From Chitinophagaceae bacterium (GTDB taxonomy: Bacteria; Bacteroidota; Bacteroidia; Chitinophagales; Chitinophagaceae), in assembly GCA_016786965.1 (NCBI GenBank), contig JAEUVL010000300.1:1-7503 (forward strand): DNA of 7,503 nucleotides. Reading direction: 5' to 3'. Positions 1 to 5,782 of the stretch are shown piece by piece. The position numbers and the translations under genes are program-made. Below the pieces are notes generated by a model. The model saw only the letters and a list, made by a program, of their open reading frames with translations. It did not search any database and was not told the DNA's origin. Positions within the stretch are counted from its first letter, which is position 1. Each line of letters begins with the position of its first letter.

Positions 1-1
1 T

Positions 2-43
2 ACCGAAGCCGTTTCGCTGGCCATAAGAGATAAGATCGTATAG
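2..43 (+). CDS. Possible 3' end of an upstream gene (partial)
   Basis: The frame starting at base 2 reads TEAVSLAIRDKIV and then stops (TAG at 41-43). This looks like an amphipathic helical C-terminus and would be the tail of a gene that begins outside the window. Only 13 residues are available, so no family can be named. The opposite strand could instead carry a gene start (ATG at 24-22, reading MASETASV to the edge), so even the orientation is uncertain. Confidence 0.25.
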   Translation, partial: TEAVSLAIRDKIV

Positions 44-90
44 CCTGAGATATTATTTTCTCTATTACAAGTCCTATACAGTCTTACCCC

Positions 91-126
91 AATTGACTAT
101 TCACCATTAACCATTCAGTAATTCAC
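91..126 (+). repeat. Imperfect heptamer array NATTNAC, copy 1
   Basis: Successive 7-mers read AATTGAC (91-97), TATTCAC (98-104), CATTAAC (105-111) and CATTCAG (112-118). A single T follows, then AATTCAC (120-126). The same five-unit array, including the one-base T insertion, occurs at 3193-3228. The array lies just upstream of the promoter-like pair, so it could be a regulator-binding array or simply intergenic filler repeat. Confidence 0.6.
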
Positions 127-137
127 CCCATTTCGCT

Positions 138-169
138 ATTGCCCTGCCTTCGCTTCTTTTTCATCTTTG
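138..169 (+). promoter_or_regulatory. Predicted promoter of gene 1 (Bacteroidetes type)
   Basis: ATTG (138-141) and CATCTTTG (162-169) are separated by 20 bases. The known Bacteroidetes sigma-factor consensus is TTG or TTTG, about 19-21 bases, then TAnnTTTG; the only departure here is the first base of the -7 box. Both boxes and the spacing are preserved in the leaders of genes 2 and 3. Twenty-three bases separate the -7 box from the start codon, so the 5' UTR should be short. It is A-rich and lacks a Shine-Dalgarno sequence. Confidence 0.6.
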
Positions 170-192
170 AGTTGTAATAAAAACAACCTGCT

Positions 193-1224
193 ATGAAGAA
201 GATTTTCTTTCCGTTATTAATGATTATAGCCTGTCAAATGACAACTGCACAAAACGTTGGCATTGGTACCACCACACCTAATGTAGATGCATTACTTGAC
301 ATCAGCAGCACCAGCAAAGGAGTGCTTTTTCCAAGAATGACAACCTTACAGCGCATTTCCATTAATACACCGCCAAACGGGTTAATGGTGTTTGATACCG
401 ACAGAAATGAACTGTATCAATACGTTAGTGCTGCTTTTTCGTGGCAGGCTTTAATAAACGATTCGTACTGGAGAAGGCAGAGCCTTACACGCAGCCGGAT
501 TGGTAATTCAAGCGATAGTGTGGGTATGGGCACATTGTCTCCAACGGAGCGGTTGGATGTAAATGGTAATATACGCAGCAGGGATAATATAATAGCTGAC
601 GGCGTGATAACCGGCGGCGGATTATCAACGCCGGGTGGATTAACTGTAAGCAGCAATGGTTTAATAGGCGGAAATCTCACTGTAAATGCTGACCTTTCTA
701 CTAATAGCGGTTTGACCATAAATAACCCTGCAGCTACCTTACAATTAAAAAATGGCAGCAATGTAAACAAAGCTTTCTTTCAATTATCTGGCGATGATGT
801 AAGGATGGGAACCAACAGCGGTAATACAACAGGTAATTTAATAGTGAGGATGAATGGAAATAACAGGGTAACAATTAATTCTTCGGGAGATATTGATTTA
901 GATGGAAAAATTACTAAACAATCGGCAACTGGGTCTAACAATCTTGTTCCTTATTGCTATGGGCGAATTAATGCTAATGGCTCAATACAGAACGGCACCG
1001 GTAATTTCACGGTACAAAAGACAGGAACAGGCCTATACGAAATCACCTGTGTTGGTGTATCATTCAATACTACGGTCGTATTTGTCACTAGTCCTACTAG
1101 TTTTATTAATGTTAGTGGACGTACTGTCGATCTTGTGCCGGACTATATTGAAGTAATCACTAACGACCGGCTAACTAATGATAGGACAGATGCTAGTTTT
1201 TATTTTATTGCTTACAAGCTTTGA
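193..1224 (+). CDS. Secreted fibre-like protein with VGIG/KGVLFPRM head (gene 1)
   Basis: This 343-residue protein starts with a Sec signal peptide (KK, a hydrophobic core, predicted cleavage after A19-Q20). NVGIGTTTP (21-29) follows, then KGVLFPRM (42-49), a QR..I..PPNGLMV segment and a conserved W at 84. A second collar-like motif, MGTLSPTERLDVNG, sits at 112-125. Residues 126-245 are Gly/Asn/Ser-rich strands, and 250-343 form a separate beta-rich C-terminal domain (GRINANGSI, GTGNFTV, GLYEITC). The VGIG and KGxLxPRM modules are common at the N-termini of fibre-like Bacteroidota proteins and recall trimeric phage tail fibres. No enzyme motif, Peptidase_S74 domain, outer-membrane anchor or type IX sorting domain is seen. 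Residues 21-125 match an internal part of gene 3 at about 60% identity. The ATG is supported by the signal peptide and the leader shared with genes 2 and 3. A surface or appendage role is inference. Confidence 0.9.
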   Translation: MKKIFFPLLMIIACQMTTAQNVGIGTTTPNVDALLDISSTSKGVLFPRMTTLQRISINTPPNGLMVFDTDRNELYQYVSAAFSWQALINDSYWRRQSLTRSRIGNSSDSVGMGTLSPTERLDVNGNIRSRDNIIADGVITGGGLSTPGGLTVSSNGLIGGNLTVNADLSTNSGLTINNPAATLQLKNGSNVNKAFFQLSGDDVRMGTNSGNTTGNLIVRMNGNNRVTINSSGDIDLDGKITKQSATGSNNLVPYCYGRINANGSIQNGTGNFTVQKTGTGLYEITCVGVSFNTTVVFVTSPTSFINVSGRTVDLVPDYIEVITNDRLTNDRTDASFYFIAYKL

Positions 1225-1270
1225 GTACAGCTTTCAAAAAAACAAGAGAACAATAAATAAGTAACTGAAA

Positions 1271-1373
1271 AGTAGCATCAATCATTTTATTCATTATTAA
1301 ACCATCCACTGCCTTGGTTCGTATCTCCACGAACCATCTGTACAAATTTAATATATGCAAAATTGATGCTACT
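1271..1373. repeat. 103-base nested imperfect palindrome
   Basis: AGTAGCATCAAT (1271-1282) is exactly complementary in reverse to 1362-1373. Inside it, TATTAAA (1295-1301) pairs with TTTAATA (1347-1353). At the tip, TGGTTCGT (1315-1322) pairs with ACGAACCA (1329-1336) around the 6-base loop ATCTCC. Allowing small bulges, the two arms align along nearly their whole length. No T-tract follows, so it is not a standard terminator. It could be a miniature inverted-repeat element, a structured RNA or a cruciform. No target-site duplication is obvious. Confidence 0.65.
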
Positions 1374-1379
1374 CATTAG

Positions 1380-1590
1380 ATGTATAAATATTTTTTAACC
1401 ATTAAACCTTTCAATCATAAAAAAACATTTCTTCTTACTGCCCTTTGCAGTATTATATTACTCCGGCTACAGCACAAGTGCCCATTAAAAAAACAAACAA
1501 AAGAATAATTGCTGAAAAGCAAAACGAACTCACGATTAGAGCAACAGAAGCAACCCAAAAAAGCACCTGCTCCATTTACGCTTCACCCAC
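1380..1590 (+). pseudogene. Frameshifted remnant of a small secreted protein
   Basis: The frame from ATG 1380 contains KKTFLLTALCSIILL, a typical signal-peptide core, but after 1463 it runs into unrelated residues and stops at TAA 1506-1508. From 1463 the frame shifted by one base reads PATAQVPIKKTNKRI and stays open into the gene 2 leader. Restoring one C in the CTCCGG run (1461-1466) would join the two frames into a complete signal peptide with cleavage after A-T-A-Q. A second lesion is possible: CAT followed by seven A at 1416-1425 would read ATGAAAAAAACA if one G were restored. The mature part (IAEKQNELTIRATEATQKS) is charged and not recognised. Downstream identity is lost where leader copy 2 begins. 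The TTG-started frame at 1445 is less likely to be an independent gene. Confidence 0.4.
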
Positions 1591-1665
1591 AATTTCACCC
1601 CATTTCGCTATTGCCCTGCATTCACTTCTTTTTCATCTTTAGGTTGAAATAAATAACAACCTGCT
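1591..1665 (+). repeat. Leader repeat copy 2 (upstream of gene 2)
   Basis: These 75 bases match the right part of leader copy 1 with only a handful of substitutions and two one-base insertions. The heptamer array found in copies 1 and 3 is missing, apart from the final unit. The left border falls inside the open frame of the degraded small gene, as expected if the cassette was copied into it. The last bases (AACAACCTGCT before ATGAAGAAG) match copy 1 more closely than copy 3. Confidence 0.85.
1610..1641 (+). promoter_or_regulatory. Predicted promoter of gene 2 (Bacteroidetes type)
   Basis: ATTG (1610-1613), a 20-base spacer and CATCTTTA (1634-1641) occupy the same place as in the leader of gene 1. 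The last base of the -7 box is A, with G one base later, so this copy is slightly weaker against the TAnnTTTG consensus. Twenty-four bases separate it from the gene 2 start codon. Confidence 0.5.
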
Positions 1666-3102
1666 ATGAAGAAGTTTTTCTTTTTCTTACTTATAGTTGT
1701 AACGTATCAAATAGCGACTGCACAAAATGTAGGCATTGGCACCACCACTCCCACAGAAAAACTACAGGTAACGGGAAATATAAAAGCGGATACCATAAAG
1801 CCAAATGGCATAAAACTAACCCCCAATGCTGGTAACGGTAAAGTTTTAATAAGCGATGCCGCTGGTGTAGGCACCTGGCAGGCAAGCAGCAACTTAGCAG
1901 CAGCTGGTAATATTGGTTATGGTGTATGGGGCGATTGTGCTACCAACGGAAATATAAGCGAATACCAGCCAGTAACAGATGCCACAGGTGAAGCAAGTGA
2001 TAATTTTGGTAGCAGTGTATCCATTTCTGGTAACTATGCCATAGTAGGCGCACCAAGTGATAATGTAGGCGCAAATACAAACCAGGGTTCGGCCAGCATA
2101 TACCAATGGGATGGTAGCAGTTGGGTATTGATGCAGAAAATTACAGATGCCATCGGTGAATCAAATGATAATTTTGGTAACCGTGTATCAATTTCAGGTA
2201 ATTACGCAATTATAGGGGCAGAAAATGATGATATTGGCTCAGATGTAAACCAGGGTTCGGCTAGTATTTACCAGTGGAACGGAACAAGTTGGGTGCTTAT
2301 GCAAAAAATTACTGACTTAACTGGAGCCGCAAATGATAATTTTGGAAGTAGCGTATCCATTTCGGGTAATTATGCCATAATTGGGGCCGATAGTGATGAT
2401 ATAGGTGCAAATATGGCTCAGGGCTCAGCAAGCATGTATAATTGGAATGGTAGTAGTTGGGTTTTGATGAATAAAGTTAATGATGCTGCTGGTAGTGTAA
2501 ATGACCATTTTGGGTACAGTGTATCTATCTCTGGCAGTTATGCTATTATTGGTGCCTACGGTTTTAATAATAATCAAGGTGCAGCATATATTTATTTACG
2601 GTTTGGCAGCAGCTGGATATTTCAGACAAAAATTACAGATGGCTTGGGGTCTATTGGCGATGCTTTTGGACTTAGCGTATCTATCTCTGGCAGCTATGCA
2701 ATTATTGGTGCTTATAATACTACTGTGGGCTCTAACATAGGGCAAGGCTCGGCCAGCATATACAAACGGGAAGGAACAAGTTGGTTTTTGATGAATAAAA
2801 TTACAGATGCTTTGGGGGCAGCTGAAGATGATTTTGGGTACAGCGTATCCATATCGCAAGACTATGCCATAGTAGGTGCAAGAAATGGTAATGGCGTAAA
2901 CGGTGGTGGCGGCACCGCTAATATTTATTTAAGAGCAGGTTATGGTTGGCAATTATTGCAGAGAGTATCTGACCCTGGCAGTGTAGGGGGAGAAAATTTT
3001 GGTAATCCAGTAGCGGTAGAAGGTAATACGAAACGATTTGCATGTGGTGCCCCATTTTATGGCTCATTCTCGGGTAAAGTATTATTTGGTAAAATAAATT
3101 AA
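1666..3102 (+). CDS. Secreted FG-GAP seven-bladed beta-propeller protein (gene 2)
   Basis: This 478-residue protein opens with a signal peptide (KK, a run of Phe/Leu/Ile/Val, cleavage after ATAQ at 20). NVGIGTTTP (21-29) and LQVTGNI follow, then the fibre-type segment GNGKVLISDAAGVGTW. Residues 106-478 are seven tandem repeats starting near residues 106, 162, 218, 274, 326, 382 and 437. Each carries the core (D)xFGxSVSISGxYAIIGA, then QGSASIY, then W and ITD. This fits the FG-GAP_2 type repeat (a beta-propeller family). The seventh repeat is only 42 residues and lacks the final strand; the segment EYQPVTD just before repeat 1 resembles that strand and probably closes the ring. Such propellers usually mediate protein or glycan binding, but no ligand site is identifiable. 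Six repeats are 52-56 residues and diverged at DNA level, so the array is not a very recent expansion. No anchor or sorting domain follows the propeller. Confidence 0.9.
   Translation: MKKFFFFLLIVVTYQIATAQNVGIGTTTPTEKLQVTGNIKADTIKPNGIKLTPNAGNGKVLISDAAGVGTWQASSNLAAAGNIGYGVWGDCATNGNISEYQPVTDATGEASDNFGSSVSISGNYAIVGAPSDNVGANTNQGSASIYQWDGSSWVLMQKITDAIGESNDNFGNRVSISGNYAIIGAENDDIGSDVNQGSASIYQWNGTSWVLMQKITDLTGAANDNFGSSVSISGNYAIIGADSDDIGANMAQGSASMYNWNGSSWVLMNKVNDAAGSVNDHFGYSVSISGSYAIIGAYGFNNNQGAAYIYLRFGSSWIFQTKITDGLGSIGDAFGLSVSISGSYAIIGAYNTTVGSNIGQGSASIYKREGTSWFLMNKITDALGAAEDDFGYSVSISQDYAIVGARNGNGVNGGGGTANIYLRAGYGWQLLQRVSDPGSVGGENFGNPVAVEGNTKRFACGAPFYGSFSGKVLFGKIN
1981..3099 (+). repeat. Seven tandem FG-GAP blade repeats in gene 2
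   Basis: Blade-coding units lie at 1981-2148, 2149-2316, 2317-2484, 2485-2640, 2641-2808, 2809-2973 and 2974-3099. Four of them are exactly 168 bases; the fourth is 156, the sixth 165 and the last 126. Protein conservation is much stronger than DNA conservation, especially around FG..VSISG.YAI.GA. Confidence 0.9.
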
Positions 3103-3106
3103 GGTG

Positions 3107-3165
3107 GTTTGTTTTTAAGGCGGGTGTACCAAAGACACCCGGTGTTGTTATGTGCAGAAACAAAC
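3107..3165 (+). terminator. Likely terminator hairpin after gene 2
   Basis: CGGGTGT (3121-3127) and ACACCCG (3135-3141) form a perfect 7-base stem around a 7-base loop, 18 bases after the gene 2 stop codon. A T-rich but interrupted stretch (GTGTTGTTATG) follows. An outer pair, GTTTGTTT (3107-3114) with AAACAAAC (3158-3165), encloses it. The stem is GC-rich and well placed, but the weak U-tract keeps the call tentative. Confidence 0.5.
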
Positions 3166-3192
3166 TTCTCCTGATTTCTGCTGTTATACCGC

Positions 3193-3294
3193 AATTGCCT
3201 GTTCACCATTGACCATTCACTAATTCACCCCTTTTCGCTATTGCCTTGCCCTCTCTTCTTTTTCATCTTTGGATTGTAATAAGTACACCCTGTT
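3193..3294 (+). repeat. Leader repeat copy 3 (upstream of gene 3)
   Basis: This is the gap-free counterpart of 91-192, with about 14 mismatches in 102 bases. It includes the five-unit NATTNAC heptamer array at 3193-3228 (AATTGCC, TGTTCAC, CATTGAC, CATTCAC, a single T, then AATTCAC). The distance to the start codon is identical in copies 1 and 3. Confidence 0.85.
3240..3271 (+). promoter_or_regulatory. Predicted promoter of gene 3 (and probably gene 4)
   Basis: ATTG (3240-3243), a 20-base spacer and CATCTTTG (3264-3271) lie 23 bases before the gene 3 ATG, in the same arrangement as for gene 1. Because no comparable pair is seen before gene 4, this promoter may drive both genes 3 and 4. Confidence 0.6.
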
Positions 3295-5715
3295 ATGAAA
3301 AAGATTTGCTTTTTATTACTAATGATAACTGCCTGTCAAATAACAATTGCCCAAAACGTTGGCATTGGCACTACTACACCCAATGTCAGTGCACAGTTGG
3401 ATGTAACAAGCACTACCAAAGGGTTGCTCATTCCAAGAATGAATAAACCACAGAGGAATGCCATAGCAGCACCCGCAACCGGGCTGTTGGTATTTCAGGA
3501 TGCCCCGGACAGTACCGGGTTTTACTATTATGATGGACTCCAATGGAAATGGCTTGTTGCTGCCGATAATACCATAGCCGATGGCTGGAGAACAGACGGC
3601 AATATGTCAACAAATCCCGCCACTAATTTTATCGGCACAAAAGATAACCAGCCGCTTCGTTTCCGGATAAATAATATTAATGCAGGCAAATTAGATACTC
3701 TTACCAATAATACCTCTTTCGGTTTTCGTTCATTAGACTCTGTGGCTGCCACCGAAGGACAGTTTAATACTGCCTTTGGTTACAAAACATTGAGCAATAC
3801 TATAAGCGGTACTAATAATACAGCTGTTGGCGGAAATGCATTGCGGAACAATAAAATTGCGACCGGCAATACGGCCATAGGATATGGGGGGTTGCAACTT
3901 AATAGAAACAGCAGTTACAATACAGCTATTGGTAACCTGGCTCTTGCCAGCCACCGCTTTACAGGTGCTGCATATAACACCGCGGTAGGAGTATCTGCAT
4001 TAGAGCAGGACAGTATTGGTTTTCAAAACACGGCTGTTGGTACTTCTTCTTTCCGGTTCAATAAGGAAAGCCCTTACAATTCCGGCTTGGGTATTAATTC
4101 GGGCTATTACCAATTAGGCTCCGACAATACTTTTATTGGTGCTTACACCGGATTTGGTCAACGAATTAACGCTGCCAATATAAGCGCAGATACGGGGTTT
4201 AAAAACACCGGGCTGGGTGCAGGCGCATTATATCGCCTTGCCAATGGCAATTATAATGTGGCCCTCGGACAGGATGCATTACTTTTTGATTCAAGCGGCA
4301 GCTACAACGTGGCGGTAGGTCATAATAGTTTGCCTGCCATTACCTCAGGTAGTTATAACAGCAGCCTGGGTTATAATACAAATGCAGGAGCCGGTACTTT
4401 AATTAATACCACCACCATTGGCAGCCATGCGTATGTTACCCAAAGCAATTCACTAATACTGGGCAGTATTGATGGAGTAAACGGGGCTACGGCAGATACA
4501 AAAGTAGGTATTGGTATTACAGCACCGCTTGCCAGCTTACATGTGGCTAAGGGCGCCGTTGTATTCTCCACCGAAGGGCTGCCTCTGTCACCTTCATCTG
4601 CCGGCGACCCTCCTGTTAGTGGTACAGGCAGAAGAATGATGTGGTATCCGGATAAAGCGGCTTTCAGGGTGGGGTATGCAAGCGGAACCAGCTGGAATAA
4701 AGAAAATACAGGAACATACTCATTTGCAGCAGGTGAGAATACAATAGCTAATGGATTGAATTCCGTAGCGTTGGGAAGAGAGACATTCGCAGGTGCGCAG
4801 AGTTCCACAGCGATGGGAATAGGGACAACTGCCAGTGGAAACTTTTCAACTGCCACAGGTAGTAATACAACAGCCAGTGGGTGGTATTCGACAGCTATGG
4901 GGCGGAGAACAGTTGCTGCTGCGAGCAATTCCACCACAATTGGTACTAGTACGATTTCATTCGGCTACTCCGGAACAGCTATTGGTATGTATAATGACTC
5001 TATACTTGCTCTCCCGCAAGAAGCAGTTACTCCCACCACTCCATTATTTATTATTGGTAACGGAGATGATGAGAATGTAAGAAGCAATGCCATGATCGTT
5101 CGCAAAGATGGTAATGTAGGAATTGGTACCGATAATCCCAACACTGACGCATTATTACACATCAGCAGTACTAACAAAGGTGTGCTCTTTCCAAGAATGA
5201 CCACTTCACAAAGAATAGCTATTACCACCCCACCTGATGGATTGATGGTGTATGATACTGATAAAGATGAACTGCACCATTATGATGGCGGTAACTGGCG
5301 GGCTATTATAAACAGCAAATATTGGAGCCGCCCTATTAGCAACCGCAACATCGTCGCAAATACTGTTGATAGTGTGGCCATCGGCACTTCCTTACCTGCC
5401 GCCAGGCTGGATGTAAATGGTGATTTTAAACTCGGTAACAATGGGACAGTGCTCGCAGAAATCATCAAATCATCCGAAGCGTATGATATACCCAGCCTGG
5501 CGCCTGGTGCGGTGGATATTCAAACATTTGCAGTGCCCAACGCTGGCATTACTTCGGCGGTAAGTATTTCTCCTTCTTTCCCGCTGCCCGATGGTATTAC
5601 CATTTCGTATGCCAGGGTTTCAGCAGCAGGTATTGTAGAAGTAAAAGTGGTAAATGCAGGCAACATTACACAAAACCCAACTAATATGAGTTTTATACTG
5701 GTAATTATAAAATAG
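3295..5715 (+). CDS. Large secreted fibre protein with two head-repeat regions (gene 3)
   Basis: This 806-residue protein has a signal peptide (cleavage after TIAQ at 20), then NVGIGTTTP (21-29), KGLLIPRM (42-49) and a WKW segment. From about 140 to 390 come roughly eleven degenerate 20-24-residue repeats of the NTAVGxxAL type. A second collar, KVGIGITAPLASLHV, sits at 403-417. An AFRVG connector leads into seven 14-residue YadA-head type repeats at 474-571 (SxALG..T.ASG). A third collar starts at 607 (NVGIGTDNP), with KGVLFPRM at 628-635 and GTSLPAARLDVNG at 697-709. Residues 717-806 are a C-terminal beta domain (DIPSLAPGA, VSPSFPLPDG-like, SYARVSAAGIVEVKV) of a kind seen in tail-fibre-like proteins. 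The head repeats suggest a trimeric left-handed beta-roll stalk. No YadA anchor or Peptidase_S74 domain is present, so this is not a classical type V autotransporter. The start is fixed by the signal peptide and the shared leader. Confidence 0.9.
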   Translation: MKKICFLLLMITACQITIAQNVGIGTTTPNVSAQLDVTSTTKGLLIPRMNKPQRNAIAAPATGLLVFQDAPDSTGFYYYDGLQWKWLVAADNTIADGWRTDGNMSTNPATNFIGTKDNQPLRFRINNINAGKLDTLTNNTSFGFRSLDSVAATEGQFNTAFGYKTLSNTISGTNNTAVGGNALRNNKIATGNTAIGYGGLQLNRNSSYNTAIGNLALASHRFTGAAYNTAVGVSALEQDSIGFQNTAVGTSSFRFNKESPYNSGLGINSGYYQLGSDNTFIGAYTGFGQRINAANISADTGFKNTGLGAGALYRLANGNYNVALGQDALLFDSSGSYNVAVGHNSLPAITSGSYNSSLGYNTNAGAGTLINTTTIGSHAYVTQSNSLILGSIDGVNGATADTKVGIGITAPLASLHVAKGAVVFSTEGLPLSPSSAGDPPVSGTGRRMMWYPDKAAFRVGYASGTSWNKENTGTYSFAAGENTIANGLNSVALGRETFAGAQSSTAMGIGTTASGNFSTATGSNTTASGWYSTAMGRRTVAAASNSTTIGTSTISFGYSGTAIGMYNDSILALPQEAVTPTTPLFIIGNGDDENVRSNAMIVRKDGNVGIGTDNPNTDALLHISSTNKGVLFPRMTTSQRIAITTPPDGLMVYDTDKDELHHYDGGNWRAIINSKYWSRPISNRNIVANTVDSVAIGTSLPAARLDVNGDFKLGNNGTVLAEIIKSSEAYDIPSLAPGAVDIQTFAVPNAGITSAVSISPSFPLPDGITISYARVSAAGIVEVKVVNAGNITQNPTNMSFILVIIK
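3709..4464 (+). repeat. NTAxG-type head repeats in gene 3
   Basis: Units centre on NTAFGYKTL, NTAVGGNAL, NTAIGYGGL, NTAIGNLAL, NTAVGVSAL, NTAVGTSSF, NSGLGINSG, NTFIGAYTG, NTGLGAGAL, NVALGQDAL, NVAVGHNSL and NSSLGYNTN. Spacing is irregular, 19-30 residues. Each G is preceded by an alternating small/hydrophobic strand, as in trimeric beta-roll heads. The DNA is well diverged between units. Confidence 0.75.
4714..5007 (+). repeat. Seven 42-base YadA-head repeats in gene 3
   Basis: Seven consecutive 14-residue units run without indels from TYSFAAGENTIANG to YSGTAIGMYNDSIL. The consensus is xxSTAMGxxTxASG, the same class as the gene 4 array. Confidence 0.8.
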
Positions 5716-5782
5716 AAAATACAAACCCATCACAATCTGCAAATGCGAAAAGCAAATTGTATAACCCGTTTAAGAAAAAAGT

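Larger units (their letters stand above)
91..192 (+). repeat. Leader repeat copy 1 (upstream of gene 1)
   Basis: These 102 bases directly before the gene 1 start align without gaps to 3193-3294 before gene 3, with about 88 of 102 positions identical by eye. The last 73 or so bases also match 1591-1665 before gene 2, with two single-base length differences. The repeat carries a heptamer array on its left half and a promoter-like pair on its right half, and it runs into homologous coding sequence for the signal peptide. It is best explained by duplication of a promoter plus 5' gene cassette. Confidence 0.85.

Noticed and set aside
232..234. Cysteine in a lipobox-like context in the signal peptides of gene 1 (I-I-A-C14) and gene 3 (I-T-A-C14), suggesting lipoproteins
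   Set aside because: The hydrophobic core before the Cys is very short, gene 2 has Tyr at the same place, gene 4 has none, and all four share a good signal peptidase I site ending in AQ before NVGIG.
604..634. CCGGCG...CGCCGG hairpin inside gene 1
   Set aside because: Only a six-base stem within Gly/Thr/Pro codons; expected by chance in such coding sequence.
1213..1236. AGCTTT direct repeat after gene 1 as a terminator
   Set aside because: It is a direct repeat (apart from the small AAGCTT palindrome), so it cannot form a meaningful stem; no T-tract follows.
1445..1642. Independent 65-residue gene with a TTG start
   Set aside because: The start is weak, the N-terminus lacks a signal peptide although residues PATAQV mimic a cleavage site, and the 3' third is merely leader repeat 2; it is better read as part of a frameshifted remnant.
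4371..4937. Long open frame on the minus strand opposite gene 3
   Set aside because: It lies antisense to the repeat-rich coding region; its P-L-A-V-V-L-P-type repeats are the reverse reading of the 42-base head repeats, and it has no start signals of its own.
5733..5759. Stem CAATCTGC/GCAAATTG between genes 3 and 4 as a terminator
   Set aside because: It has an internal mismatch, an 11-base loop, is AT-rich and has no following T-tract.
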